From assembly GCF_016908785.1 (NCBI RefSeq), contig NZ_JAFBEO010000001.1:124001-188000 (forward strand): DNA of 64,000 nucleotides, read 5' to 3'. Under the pieces are notes generated by a model. That model ran no database searches. It worked only from the letters and a program-made list of their open reading frames with translations, and had not been told where the DNA came from. Source of the stretch: Weissella uvarum. GTDB lineage: Bacteria; Bacillota; Bacilli; Lactobacillales; Lactobacillaceae. Both the position numbers and the translations under genes were made by a program. Position 1 is the first letter of the stretch, and every line of letters begins with the position of its first letter. Of this stretch, positions 32,121 through 41,527 are shown piece after piece.

Positions 32121-32994
32121 CTTCTAAACCTCCTGCTTGCTCGGCCAAGTGCTTCACATAATCAACATAAAGCGCCTTAACCTTGGCATTAAATTCATCA
32201 AATGAACCAAATTGTTCATTAATGGCCCGTTGCTCATAGATCAAAATCGTATCTTCCTTTGAGTATTCCAAAATTTTCGCGTTGTTAGCTTCAATTTGAT
32301 TTGGAACATCGGCGACTTGTTGATCAGTTTCATCCAACTTCTTCAATTGTGCCTTAACCTCAGCTTGTTCTTCTTCACTAGCAGAACGGTTAAAGAAGCC
32401 ACCCTTGTCTTCTAATTCATCTAGGCGACGTTCCAATTCTTTACGTTGGCTGTTACGGTCATCTTGTGTGTCAGCTAACTTTTGTAATTCTTCATTCTTC
32501 TTAGTCAATTCGTCAATTTGTGCTGCATGGTAACGTTCACCTTGGGCAGCAAGCTTAACTGATTCAACTAATTTTTCATATTCTTCAGCCTTGAATTTAA
32601 ATTGGACATTAATAGGATCTAAACGACCAAAGTAAGCCCGGTCCCACCAATTACCAAAATACAATTCAAACACGCCCAAATTGCTTTCTTGATAATAGAA
32701 AAATGGGAAGACTTCTGACAAATATGCAATTAGCTTTTGACCTAAATGATGACTCAAATCAGGTTGCAAATCAGCTACCAAACTTGAAAGGGCATAGTTA
32801 TCATCAGCATGTTCAACGCCTCGAATTAATTCATTATATTTCTTACTATCAATCAATTCATAGACACGACGGTCATCACCTTGATTCAAAGCCGTAGCGA
32901 CATTTTCAATGTAGCTCACCTTGGCTTTTAATTTATTATTTAAGACTTCTTGATTATCCGGTACTTCAGATTGGATATAGGGCATATTCTCCAT
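32113..32994 (-). CDS. Hypothetical coiled-coil protein (first gene of the unit)
   Basis: 293 residues; ATG after GGAGGGATT. The N-terminal half is globular with FPFFYYQESNLGVFELYFGNWW; residues about 150-245 form a charged coiled coil (ERRLDELEDKGG and EVKAQLKKLDETDQQ). Such a mixture is sometimes labelled SbcC-like by automatic tools, but the ATPase motifs of SbcC are absent, so I do not adopt that name. Confidence 0.65.
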   Translation of the reverse strand: MENMPYIQSEVPDNQEVLNNKLKAKVSYIENVATALNQGDDRRVYELIDSKKYNELIRGVEHADDNYALSSLVADLQPDLSHHLGQKLIAYLSEVFPFFYYQESNLGVFELYFGNWWDRAYFGRLDPINVQFKFKAEEYEKLVESVKLAAQGERYHAAQIDELTKKNEELQKLADTQDDRNSQRKELERRLDELEDKGGFFNRSASEEEQAEVKAQLKKLDETDQQVADVPNQIEANNAKILEYSKEDTILIYEQRAINEQFGSFDEFNAKVKALYVDYVKHLAEQAGGLEDA

Positions 32995-33066
32995 TTGTGA
33001 ATCCCTCCAGTTTTTAAACTTTGTTATTTTAATCTATTTATACTTCTCTATCATACCGCCAACCAC

Positions 33067-33107
33067 AAAAAAAGTTCTCCATCTGCCAAAGATGAAGAAC
33101 TTTTTTT
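33067..33107. terminator. Terminator after glnA
   Basis: AAAAAAAGTTCT.CATC pairs with GATG.AGAACTTTTTTT around a 7-base loop; works in both directions. Confidence 0.85.
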
Positions 33108-33131
33108 AAAACATTTAGAAAACTTTTATTT

Positions 33132-34475
33132 TTAGTAATCCTCGAGGTAGTTGTTAATTTCCCATTCAGATACTTCTTGACGATAAGAACGATACTCAAG
33201 ACGCTTAGCATCAATAAATGTGCGAGAAATATATTGTCCAACCGCATCCTTAACGGTTTCATCCTTTTCGAAATCATTAACCGCGTCTAACAATGTATCT
33301 GGCAAATCACGAATACCCGCCTTACGACGTTCTGATTCATCCATCAAGTAAATGTTTTGATCAACTGAATCAGTTGGCTGTAGCTCACGCTTAACACCAT
33401 CCAAACCTGAAGCCAAAATTGCCGAGAAGGCAAGATATGGATTAGCAGTTGGATCAACTGAACGGAGTTCCAAACGTGTGCTTTGTCCACGAGAAGCTGG
33501 CACACGGACCATTGGTGAACGGTTTGAACCAGACCAAGCGATATATACAGGTGCTTCAAAGCCAGGTGTCAAACGCTTGTATGAATTAACTGTTGGATTT
33601 GTAATCGCTGTAAAGTTTTGGGCGTGATCTAAAATACCGCCTAAGAAATGATAAGCTGTTTCAGAAAGCTTTTCCTCACCATTCTCATCATAGAAGACGT
33701 TTTCGCCATTTGTAAACAATGACATGTTCACGTGCATTCCATTACCATTGATACCTGAAACTGGCTTAGCCATAAATGTTGCGTACAAACCATGCTTACG
33801 CGCAATGGTCTTCACGATTAATTTGAATGTTTGAATATTATCGGCCGCTGCTAGGGCGTCGGCGTACTTAAAGTCCACTTCGTGTTGTCCAGGAGCAACT
33901 TCGTGATGGGCTGCCTCAACTTCAAAGCCCATTTGTTCCATTTCCAACACAATTTCACGACGGGTATTTTCACCCAAGTCCAATGGCGCTAAGTCAAAAT
34001 AGCCACCCTTGTCGTTTAACTTTGTCGTTGGATTACCATGTTCATCGAGCTTAAACAAGAAGAATTCAGGTTCAGTTCCCAAATTGAAATTTGAATAACC
34101 CATATCCGTCATTTCACGAAGCACACGCTTAAGATTGCTACGTGGGTCGCCTTCAAATGGTTCGCCTTCAACAGTATAGATATCACAAATCAAGCGCGCA
34201 ACCTTACCACCATGTGAGTCAGTTGCCCAAGGGAAAATCATAAATGTATCCAAATCTGGGTAAAGGTACATATCTGATTCTTCGATGCGGACGAATCCAT
34301 CGATTGATGAACCATCAAACATCACCTTGTTATCCAAAACCTTTTCCAATTGAGAAATTGGTACTTCAACATTCTTAATCGTACCAAAGACGTCAGAAAA
34401 CTGTAGTCGCAAAAATTCGACATTTTCAGTTTGGATTAACTCTCGAATATCCGCTTTAGTATAATGCTTAGCCAT
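33132..34475 (-). CDS. glnA: Glutamine synthetase, type I
   Basis: 447 residues. It makes glutamine from glutamate, ammonia and ATP. Visible signatures: [30 protein letters not shown], the ATP-site [31 protein letters not shown] and the [17 protein letters not shown] block. ATG at 34475 follows AAGGAG; the longer frame to 34532 overlaps glnR without an RBS. The tail [11 protein letters not shown] is typical of the feedback-controlled GlnR-binding Gram-positive form. It is the second gene of glnRA. Confidence 0.96.
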   Translation of the reverse strand: MAKHYTKADIRELIQTENVEFLRLQFSDVFGTIKNVEVPISQLEKVLDNKVMFDGSSIDGFVRIEESDMYLYPDLDTFMIFPWATDSHGGKVARLICDIYTVEGEPFEGDPRSNLKRVLREMTDMGYSNFNLGTEPEFFLFKLDEHGNPTTKLNDKGGYFDLAPLDLGENTRREIVLEMEQMGFEVEAAHHEVAPGQHEVDFKYADALAAADNIQTFKLIVKTIARKHGLYATFMAKPVSGINGNGMHVNMSLFTNGENVFYDENGEEKLSETAYHFLGGILDHAQNFTAITNPTVNSYKRLTPGFEAPVYIAWSGSNRSPMVRVPASRGQSTRLELRSVDPTANPYLAFSAILASGLDGVKRELQPTDSVDQNIYLMDESERRKAGIRDLPDTLLDAVNDFEKDETVKDAVGQYISRTFIDAKRLEYRSYRQEVSEWEINNYLEDY

Positions 34476-34500
34476 GAAATAGATTCTCCTTGATAAAATC

Positions 34501-34842
34501 CTAGTAGCGACGGTTATCGTCAAAACGACCAATACGAATCAACTCATCAGCAAAAATTTTCCGCAAATCAGCTTCTTGATTCTCTTTTTCTTGACGCGCA
34601 TGCTTCGCATCTAATTCACGAATATCAGCGACTGAAAGGCCACTATCCAAATCATCAGCGATTTCTAATAGTCGATCAATGTCATTCAAAGAAAATCGGC
34701 GCTGCTTTCCAGCTCCACGCTCTGGTGTCACTAATCCTTGTTGATCGTAATAACGAATTTGGCGGTCTGATAGACCCGTTAATTCACGGACAACGCTAAT
34801 CGGCAAAATTGCTAAATCACGTTTTAATTCTCGTTCAGGCAT
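34501..34842 (-). CDS. glnR: MerR-family nitrogen regulator GlnR
   Basis: 113 residues. [37 protein letters not shown] is the winged-HTH of GlnR/TnrA. GlnR represses glnRA and other nitrogen genes when glutamine is plentiful, by contact with feedback-inhibited glutamine synthetase. A consensus GlnR box is found upstream (34901-34917). The gap to glnA is 25 bp. Confidence 0.93.
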   Translation of the reverse strand: MPERELKRDLAILPISVVRELTGLSDRQIRYYDQQGLVTPERGAGKQRRFSLNDIDRLLEIADDLDSGLSVADIRELDAKHARQEKENQEADLRKIFADELIRIGRFDDNRRY

Positions 34843-34865
34843 CTATCAAAACCTCCTATGCAAAC

Positions 34866-34917
34866 AGTATACCATTCTAAAATTCATATTTAAAATGAAA
34901 TGTCAGCTATTCTGACA
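34866..34917 (-). promoter_or_regulatory. glnRA promoter with GlnR box
   Basis: TGTCAGCTATTCTGACA at 34901-34917 matches the GlnR/TnrA consensus TGTNA-N7-TNACA in every fixed base. A TATACT -10 box lies at 34866-34871 on the minus strand with a weak -35 (TTTAAA) 17 bp before it. The box overlaps the last codons and stop of miaA. Confidence 0.8.
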
Positions 34918-35830
34918 TGAACTCTTGCATTTTTCCTGTTAAATCGTTTAACGTGTCAGGATTTTGTACTAAATCAACCCAATCCACATCGTGCATTTGA
35001 TTATTGAACCAAGTTAGCTGCCGTTTGGCATACCGGCGTGATGCCTGTTTTAGGGCATCTTTAGCCGCTTCAAGGCTCATCGTACCATCAAGATAGCCAA
35101 ACAATTCTTTATAGCCAATTGCCTTCTTAGCCGTTGCCGAATCAGGTAATTGTTGAACCAAACGTGCTTCATCAAGCAGCCCCGCTTCGAGCATATCATC
35201 CACTCTTTTATTGATTCTGTCATACAAAACAGACCGTTCTGTATTTAGACCAATTATATACGCATCATAAATCCGCTTGGGTTCTGGCTGCAAATCAGAA
35301 AAAGGCTGCCCCGTTTGTTGACTTACCAACAAAGCCCGTTTTAATCGGCGAATTTGACCAGGCAAGATACGTTCCGCACTAATTGGATCAAGCTGCGCTA
35401 AAGCTTGACGCAATGGTGCTTCACCTTCATTTTGCACTCGCGCGTCCCAGGTGGCTTCAAAATCAGGATCCGGCTGTTCTTCAATTTTCGCGAGTGGCCG
35501 ATCACCTAAAAGGGCTTGAATATAAAAGCCTGTTCCGCCCACGATAATTGGCGTGTGCCCTCGTTGCCCAATGGCTGCAATTTCACCCTGTGCTCGCTCA
35601 ATAAATTGAGCGACAGAATATGGTTGATCAGGTTCCACCAAATCTAACATATGATGTGGCACAAGCGCTTGTTCTTCAGGCGTGGCTTTGGCCGTACCAA
35701 TATCCAGATGTCGGTAAACTTGCATAGAATCAACTGAAACAATTTCACCATTCAATTGTTGTCCTAAGGCTAACGACAGCGCCGTTTTTCCAACAGCGGT
35801 CGGGCCAATGATTACAATTATTTTTTGCAT
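34907..35830 (-). CDS. miaA: tRNA dimethylallyltransferase MiaA
   Basis: 307 residues. It adds a dimethylallyl group to A37 of tRNAs reading UNN codons. Signatures: IIGPTAVGKTALSLAL (P-loop), VSVDSMQVYRHLDIGTAK, VGGTGFYIQALL and RRYAKRQLTWF. The stop lies within the GlnR box of glnRA, so glnRA follows on the same strand with its own control. Confidence 0.95.
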   Translation of the reverse strand: MQKIIVIIGPTAVGKTALSLALGQQLNGEIVSVDSMQVYRHLDIGTAKATPEEQALVPHHMLDLVEPDQPYSVAQFIERAQGEIAAIGQRGHTPIIVGGTGFYIQALLGDRPLAKIEEQPDPDFEATWDARVQNEGEAPLRQALAQLDPISAERILPGQIRRLKRALLVSQQTGQPFSDLQPEPKRIYDAYIIGLNTERSVLYDRINKRVDDMLEAGLLDEARLVQQLPDSATAKKAIGYKELFGYLDGTMSLEAAKDALKQASRRYAKRQLTWFNNQMHDVDWVDLVQNPDTLNDLTGKMQEFMSE

Positions 35831-35913
35831 CGTTTTGTCCTTTGTATTGAATTATTATTTTCAATTTAAGTGTGTTAAAATAATGATAACAATTAATTGG
35901 AGGATTAACCATT

Positions 35914-36096
35914 ATGAAGAAATTCGGAGTTGGTTTACTTACTGGAATCGCTGGCACAATTGCTGCCGCTGCTGCCGCAGGTTTTACTTACCACAAGATT
36001 GAAATTGAACCTTTGGAAGAAGAGCAAGCTAAGTTTGACGAGACAGAATTCAAGTCTGCCCGTAAGGCTGCTCATTCACACGCCTCACGTTACTAA
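35914..36096 (+). CDS. DUF3042 small membrane-associated protein
   Basis: 60 residues: an N-terminal Gly/Ala-rich hydrophobic helix (MKKFGVGLLTGIAGTIAAAA) and a charged tail with IEPLEEEQAKFDE and a final Ala/His-rich part. This resembles DUF3042 of lactobacilli. GGAGG site before ATG. Function is unknown. Confidence 0.75.
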   Translation: MKKFGVGLLTGIAGTIAAAAAAGFTYHKIEIEPLEEEQAKFDETEFKSARKAAHSHASRY

Positions 36097-36106
36097 TATT
36101 TGCATA

Positions 36107-36146
36107 TAAAAAAAGATATGATGCTAAAACATCATATCTTTTTTTA
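36107..36146. terminator. Bidirectional terminator
   Basis: AAAGATATGATG, six-base loop, CATCATATCTTT, with A-run and T-run flanks, between convergent genes. Confidence 0.9.
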
Positions 36147-36551
36147 TGCGTGCGTTTCTGACTTGGTCCGACCATGATAAGTCGCAAAACCGTTCTTTAG
36201 GATATATAGGTTATCATAACCATCCTTCTTCAACGTATGCGCTAACCGAGCGGCCCCTTGCATATTTGTATCGTATAAGAATGCTGGTTGGTCCTTACGA
36301 ATTGCTGAATGATTTTCTTTCAACATTGCATATGGCACATTCCGTGCACCTAAAACATGCTTTGATTTAAACGCTTGTGAATCACGTAAATCAAAAATTT
36401 GGTGCCCGCGACTTTGTTCATCAAAATCTTGTGAATCCAACACAGTGGCGCTCGTCTTAGCTAAATGCCGTGTCCATAACCACATCACTGCCGTCCAACC
36501 TAACCAAACGACAATAATCGTCAATAACGCAGTCAAAATAAGATTAAGCAT
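36144..36551 (-). CDS. Membrane-anchored rhodanese-like protein without catalytic cysteine
   Basis: 135 residues from ATG at 36551 (GGGGGAG upstream). One transmembrane helix (about 4-26) and a rhodanese fold: IFDLRDSQAFKSKHVLGARNVPY, then FLYDTNMQGAARLAHTLKKDGYDNLYILKNG. The active-site loop, normally starting with Cys after the beta strand, reads DTNMQGA, so sulfurtransferase activity is not expected. Similar YqhL-type proteins occur beside glucokinase in Bacilli. Confidence 0.8.
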   Translation of the reverse strand: MLNLILTALLTIIVVWLGWTAVMWLWTRHLAKTSATVLDSQDFDEQSRGHQIFDLRDSQAFKSKHVLGARNVPYAMLKENHSAIRKDQPAFLYDTNMQGAARLAHTLKKDGYDNLYILKNGFATYHGRTKSETHA

Positions 36552-36671
36552 TTTCACTCCCCCTTTCGTCATTTTACCCAAAATGGCAATCTTCGTTAAA
36601 CTATTTTACCAGTTTTTTTCATATTAAAACGTATTCATTGATATATTTTTACCAAATTATAGTTTTTCAAC

Positions 36672-36701
36672 AAAAAAAGAGTCGTCTCCGGCTCTTTTTT
36701 C
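36672..36701 (-). terminator. Terminator after glcK
   Basis: GAGCCG/CGACTC short stem with T-run on the minus strand, five bases beyond the glucokinase stop. Confidence 0.75.
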
Positions 36702-36705
36702 GTTA

Positions 36706-37683
36706 TTAATCGATTGTACGTCCACTTTGCAAAGCAATTGAAGCAGCACCGTAAGCCCCAGCATCATTACCAAGTTCAGCCAACTTCAAAGTTGTCGCTT
36801 CACGAGCAGTACTGAAAGCAAACTTTTGGAAACTTTGGTTAACACGATCCAACAAGAAAATTCCTGCGGCAGAGACACCACCACCAATGATAATCTTCGT
36901 TGGGTTAATGATGTTAGCCAAGTTAGCGCAAGCAAGACCTAGATAGTGCGCAACCTCATCAACAACTTCGTTAGCAAGGTAGTCACCCTCTTTAGCCAAG
37001 TCAAAGACAATCTTTGAAGTGACTTCATCACCATTATCAATCATTTCCTTAAGGCGGGCCTTACCAACATAATTTTCAGCAGCATCTTGCGCCAAGTGGA
37101 CCACACCAGTTGCTGAAGCATATTGTTCCAAGCAACCCTTGTTTCCACAAGTACATTGGTAACCATCTGGTTCAACCACAACGTGTCCAATTTCACCGGC
37201 TGATCCAGCAGCACCATGAACCAACTTACCGTTCATAACAAGTCCACCACCAACACCAGTTCCGAGTGTAATGAAGTCAACATCAGGTTCGTTATCTCCG
37301 GCACCCTTCCATTGTTCACCCAAAGCAGCACAGTTGGCATCGTTGTCCAAAGTTAGTGGCAAACCAGTTCCGGCTTCGATTTGTGCTCGAACTTCTTGTA
37401 CCCCACTCCAGTTAAGGTTGTAGGCTGCACGAACTGTTCCATTATCAAAATCAACCGTTCCTGGCGTTCCCATTCCAATTCCAATAATGCGATCTGTTGA
37501 AAGTTGGAATAGATCCAAGTGATGATTAATTGAATCAATAATATCAGGTACGATATGTGAACCTTCGTCTAGAATGTTGGTCCGGATTGACCACTTTTGT
37601 TGGATTTCACCATCTTGCGTCAAAATCGCGAATTTAATAGTTGTGCCACCAAGGTCAACACCAATTAACTTATCTTTTGCCAT
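36706..37683 (-). CDS. glcK: ROK-family glucokinase
   Basis: 325 residues. GVDLGGTTIKFAI is the ATP phosphate motif; the ROK zinc-site pattern reads CTCGNKGCLEQYAS after GEIGHVVVEPDGY. It phosphorylates free glucose entering by non-PTS routes or released from disaccharides. ATG at 37683 has GGAGA upstream; the longer frame from 37698 lacks support. Confidence 0.93.
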   Translation of the reverse strand: MAKDKLIGVDLGGTTIKFAILTQDGEIQQKWSIRTNILDEGSHIVPDIIDSINHHLDLFQLSTDRIIGIGMGTPGTVDFDNGTVRAAYNLNWSGVQEVRAQIEAGTGLPLTLDNDANCAALGEQWKGAGDNEPDVDFITLGTGVGGGLVMNGKLVHGAAGSAGEIGHVVVEPDGYQCTCGNKGCLEQYASATGVVHLAQDAAENYVGKARLKEMIDNGDEVTSKIVFDLAKEGDYLANEVVDEVAHYLGLACANLANIINPTKIIIGGGVSAAGIFLLDRVNQSFQKFAFSTAREATTLKLAELGNDAGAYGAASIALQSGRTID

Positions 37684-37810
37684 GTGCTTTATCTCCATTT
37701 AATATATTCATTTATTCATATTGAGACGCGGTGTAACCGCTTTCCCTCAAACTAACAGATACTATTATAGCTTATCCGCCCTCTAAAACAAATAAAATTT
37801 TACTTAGAAT

Positions 37811-38032
37811 TTATTTTTCTTTTTTGTCTTCACGCTGTTGTTCAGCTTCGTGCTCATGATTCAAAACCATTTTAATTTGCGCGTACTCTTGCGGTGATAA
37901 TAATTTGGCTCGATAAAGATTATCAATTTCAATCGCAGCCAATTCAATATCCCACAAACGTTTTCCAAGATGAATATAAATATCATATTTTTTTAGTAAG
38001 TCTAAGACATCTAAAAATGTTCGCATTGCCAT
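37811..38032 (-). CDS. yqgQ: YqgQ-family protein
   Basis: 73 residues; GGAGG before ATG at 38032. MAMRTFLDVLDLLKKYDIYIHLGKRLWDIELAAIEIDNLY matches the short YqgQ family that is usually encoded between rhomboid protease and glucokinase genes in Bacilli, as here. Biochemical function is unknown. Confidence 0.85.
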   Translation of the reverse strand: MAMRTFLDVLDLLKKYDIYIHLGKRLWDIELAAIEIDNLYRAKLLSPQEYAQIKMVLNHEHEAEQQREDKKEK

Positions 38033-38033
38033 A

Positions 38034-38744
38034 TTAACCTCCAAATCGTTGCTGAATCAGCACGAGTACTCCTGCGTATAATCCAAGCATACTGAGCCAA
38101 CTCAAGCCAATCTTCATCCAATTAACTTTAAACTGCGTCTTTAACTGACGATGCCACATCACCCCGAGCGTTAGAACCAGGCCACCAATAAAGCCACCCA
38201 CATGTCCCCAAACACTCACATTCGGTGACATAATGTTTAACACGAGCGATAACACCACAAACGCCGCCATCCCCTTAGCTTGTTCTTGCCAATATTGACG
38301 ATGCCAAGCCGTAAGCCAAAAGACAATAAAACTAGCAAAAAAGCTAAAGATACCACCTGAAGCACCAATATTAAGCGTTAAAACCGGTGATAACCACAAA
38401 GATAGTAAATTACCAGCCAAAACACCATTTACAAAGAGAATGAGAAAGCCGCTGGCGCCCAAAAGAGGTTCTAACATCCGGCCCATCCATACAAAAACAA
38501 CTAAATTACATGCAATGTGCAGAAACGAACCATGTAAAAAGCCGGCCGTAAGCAAACGCCACCATTCGCCATGCAAAATACTGAGTGAATAGGCCCCACC
38601 CATTTCATATAATACACGAGAGTTAATCGATAGTGAGCGTGATAGCACTAACTCAATACAAAAGACCAACACCATCACCCCGGTCAATGTCCAAGTCATT
38701 GGTGCTGCTTTAAATCCTCGCCATCCTTTTTCAATCTCTGTCAT
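38034..38744 (-). CDS. Rhomboid-family intramembrane serine protease
   Basis: 236 residues with six to seven membrane segments. The catalytic Ser lies in NIGASGGIFSFFASF and the His in SVWGHVGGFIGGLVLTL; the HIACNLVVFVWMGRMLE loop region is also typical. GluP/YqgP-type proteases cleave membrane proteins. The start overlaps the preceding gene by 14 bp and its stop is adjacent to the yqgQ RBS, so the three genes form an operon. Confidence 0.9.
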   Translation of the reverse strand: MTEIEKGWRGFKAAPMTWTLTGVMVLVFCIELVLSRSLSINSRVLYEMGGAYSLSILHGEWWRLLTAGFLHGSFLHIACNLVVFVWMGRMLEPLLGASGFLILFVNGVLAGNLLSLWLSPVLTLNIGASGGIFSFFASFIVFWLTAWHRQYWQEQAKGMAAFVVLSLVLNIMSPNVSVWGHVGGFIGGLVLTLGVMWHRQLKTQFKVNWMKIGLSWLSMLGLYAGVLVLIQQRFGG

Positions 38745-39303
38745 CTATTTGGTTTCCTTTTAATACAAGTACATGATCAACCGGTTGGTCTGTAGTTTCA
38801 GTGGGCCACGCTGCTGTTTGATAATAATTTTCAGGAATCGTAAACCCAAAAGTAGGCGCTTCAACTTTTGGTAGCCATCGATCATAATAGCCACCACCAA
38901 AGCCAAGCCGTGCCCCATCAGCAGCAAAAGCCAAGCCTGGTACAACGACTACATCAATTGCCTTTAAATCATGCAATGGGTCTCCAACTGGTTCTAACAT
39001 CCCAAATTTATGTCGCTCATAAACCGTTTCCGCATCTACTGGAATGAAATCCATTTGATGTTGTGGCCGAACCTTAGGTAAGACCACTTGTTTATGCTGG
39101 ATTAAGGCCACTTGAATTAGTAACTGCGTAGGTAATTCATCATCCTGCGCCAAACTCAGTGCGACCACCTTTGCTGCTTGCCATTCTGGGCGTTCAGTCA
39201 TTTGCTTAGTCATTAATTGCGCATAGACCGCTCGCGCTTCATCATTTAATGCTTGTAAGCGAGCTAAAGCTTGTTGCCGATAAAATTGCTTTGTTTCTGC
39301 CAT
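38731..39303 (-). CDS. 5-formyltetrahydrofolate cyclo-ligase
   Basis: 190 residues. The ATP and metal-binding C-terminal motif reads PGLAFAADGARLGFGGGYYDRWLP, as in FTHFS cyclo-ligases that recycle 5-formyl-THF to methenyl-THF with ATP. GAGGAAA stands before two ATG codons; I use the second (39303) for spacing. First gene of the group with rhomboid and yqgQ. Confidence 0.92.
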   Translation of the reverse strand: MAETKQFYRQQALARLQALNDEARAVYAQLMTKQMTERPEWQAAKVVALSLAQDDELPTQLLIQVALIQHKQVVLPKVRPQHQMDFIPVDAETVYERHKFGMLEPVGDPLHDLKAIDVVVVPGLAFAADGARLGFGGGYYDRWLPKVEAPTFGFTIPENYYQTAAWPTETTDQPVDHVLVLKGNQIDDRD

Positions 39304-39314
39304 CATTTTCCTCA

Positions 39315-39347
39315 CAAAAAAACTGAGTCATTTCCATGACTCAGTTT
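39315..39347 (-). terminator. Terminator after the class B PBP gene
   Basis: AAACTGAGTCA, seven-base loop, TGACTCAGTTT followed by T-run on the minus strand. Confidence 0.85.
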
Positions 39348-39358
39348 AACACACTTAC

Positions 39359-41401
39359 TTAATTGTTGTTCTTACTAGACTCAACATCCTTCCAGTAAGC
39401 ATTGTAAATTTCCTTAGCAATTGGGATGTTGACTGATTCAGCACTTTGAGAAACACCAGGTACCACAACTGACAAAGCCACATCATGATTAGGTGAGAAC
39501 ATAATCAATGATGAAGTAACCGTTGCTTCACCATTCGTGAAGGTTTCGGCTGTACCAGTTTTCGCATAGACCCCAGGCTTAAGGTTCTTCAAAGCACCAC
39601 CAGTAACGAATTGACTAGTACCATTAACAACCTTATCCATTCCATCCCAAATAACTTGACGTTGGGCATCAGTCCAACCAACTGATCCCAATGACTTTGG
39701 CTGGACTGTTTCTTCCGTCTTCAACACCTTTGAATTATCATCTTGATGTTCAATCGTGTCGACAACGTGTGGTTGAATTCGGTAACCACCATTGGCAATC
39801 GTTGAAACATATTGAGCCAATTGCATGGTCGTGTAAGTATCATACTGTCCAAACGATTCATCCAAGGCATTACCAATGTGTGAACGATCAGTTTCACCAC
39901 GTAGACCAGCAGTTTCACCAGGCAAATCAATTCCGGTCTTAACTCCCAATCCAAAACGGTTAAAGCCTTCACGCATCTTTTGGAAAATACTTGTTGGCAC
40001 TTCTTGAAGTGACATATTCTCAACATAAGGGTGTCCTGACATCTTCAACATTAACTGCATAACGTACGAGTTAGAAGAAACTTCCAACGCGTCTGACGCC
40101 GTCAATGGAATTGAGTTTTGACCCTTTTGGTTAAAGTATGAAGCCTTAACCGATGTTCCAGCAACATGAATTGGCTGGTCAACGAAAGTATTATTAGTTG
40201 GCGTAATCGTTCCACGCATCAAACCATTCACAATCATGGCTGGCTTAACAACAGAACCAACAACTTCGGCACGATTAATCGTTGCGAGCGCATCATCTTC
40301 GGTACCACCATCAGTCGTCCGGTTGACACCACCCATGGCATAAACAGCTCCAGTCTTTGGATTCATAACAACAGAATAAGCACCTTGCGTTGCGCCACCA
40401 GGCATTTCATTCTTTAGAATTTGTTGCACATCTTTTTGGAACTTCGCATTAATGGTTAACTTCAAATCAGAACCAGAACGGCCCTTATAAAGCACCTTTT
40501 GCTTTGTGTTTCCTTGTTCGTCAGTCTTAAACTCTACCTTACGCTTGGTACCCTTAAGGATATCTTCATACTGTTGCTCAAGCCCCGACGTTCCAACATT
40601 ATCATCACGAGAATAGCCCTTTTCAATCAATGAATTAACTTGATCTTCTGGCAATCCGGTCTTTGAAACCGTTCCAACAATCATCTGTAATGACTTGTCA
40701 GAATTAGTTGCGCCTTCACGCTTATAGTAAATACCAACGTTCACCCCAGGCATCTTCGACTGGCGTTCACCAACGCTAGCAATTTCATTTTGCGTAACAT
40801 CTTTTTGCTTCAAATATACAGTTGAAAGTGAATATGCATTTTCCATTTTCTGGAAGAGCATGGCTGCGTTCTTTTCATTCGCATCTAGCTTAATTTCATT
40901 CCGATGCTTTTCGGCATAATCAGTCAACTGATTAACATACTGATCTGTTCCAGGTGCGGCAACAATTTTACCTTCCTTAGCCAAACGTTCAGCACGCTTT
41001 GAATCTTGAATATAATACTTAATAACATTGCTTTGTGATAGCCCTTTGGTATCAATCTTGACATAACGACTCACTTCATTAGCCGTCTTATACATATCTT
41101 GATCAGTAACATTCTTAGGCTTGGTGTATGTGATTGCTTGTGATCCTTTATTGGTAACAAGCGCTTTACCCGAGCTATCGTAAATAATTCCACGTTGCAC
41201 ACTCATTTGCTCAATGCTTGAATCGGAACTATTTACTTCAGCTTTAAACTTGGCGCCTTGCGCTAGTTGTAATGAACCTAAGCGCCATCCTAATGCACCT
41301 AAAATTACAATAACAATACCAAGTAATACGTTTAGACGGGCAGGAATCCGTGACATGGCAGATCCATTATCACGACGACCGCGTCGTTTTGGTGCTTGCA
41401 T
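39359..41401 (-). CDS. Class B penicillin-binding protein (PBP2b/PbpA type transpeptidase)
   Basis: 680 residues. Cytoplasmic basic tail, one membrane anchor (about 21-43), a dimerisation/pedestal region with SVQRGIIYDSSGKAL and GTSGLEQQYEDILKG, and the transpeptidase domain with SVVK (SxxK nucleophile), SSN (SxN) and KTGT (KTG box). It crosslinks peptidoglycan during elongation or division. Length and motifs match the streptococcal PBP2b group. Confidence 0.92.
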   Translation of the reverse strand: MQAPKRRGRRDNGSAMSRIPARLNVLLGIVIVILGALGWRLGSLQLAQGAKFKAEVNSSDSSIEQMSVQRGIIYDSSGKALVTNKGSQAITYTKPKNVTDQDMYKTANEVSRYVKIDTKGLSQSNVIKYYIQDSKRAERLAKEGKIVAAPGTDQYVNQLTDYAEKHRNEIKLDANEKNAAMLFQKMENAYSLSTVYLKQKDVTQNEIASVGERQSKMPGVNVGIYYKREGATNSDKSLQMIVGTVSKTGLPEDQVNSLIEKGYSRDDNVGTSGLEQQYEDILKGTKRKVEFKTDEQGNTKQKVLYKGRSGSDLKLTINAKFQKDVQQILKNEMPGGATQGAYSVVMNPKTGAVYAMGGVNRTTDGGTEDDALATINRAEVVGSVVKPAMIVNGLMRGTITPTNNTFVDQPIHVAGTSVKASYFNQKGQNSIPLTASDALEVSSNSYVMQLMLKMSGHPYVENMSLQEVPTSIFQKMREGFNRFGLGVKTGIDLPGETAGLRGETDRSHIGNALDESFGQYDTYTTMQLAQYVSTIANGGYRIQPHVVDTIEHQDDNSKVLKTEETVQPKSLGSVGWTDAQRQVIWDGMDKVVNGTSQFVTGGALKNLKPGVYAKTGTAETFTNGEATVTSSLIMFSPNHDVALSVVVPGVSQSAESVNIPIAKEIYNAYWKDVESSKNNN

Positions 41402-41527
41402 AATATGACCCCTTTTTTACATGAATAACTTTTTCTATTGTAGCATACCTAACCATAAAAATATGTTTAGGTATGATAATTACAAATGTGTTTTAATAGA
41501 AGTAACTTATTTTACTGGAGTAACAAC

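Noticed and set aside
32113-32994. SbcC exonuclease
   Set aside because: Only a coiled coil is shared; no Walker A/B or signature motifs of SMC-type ATPases are present.
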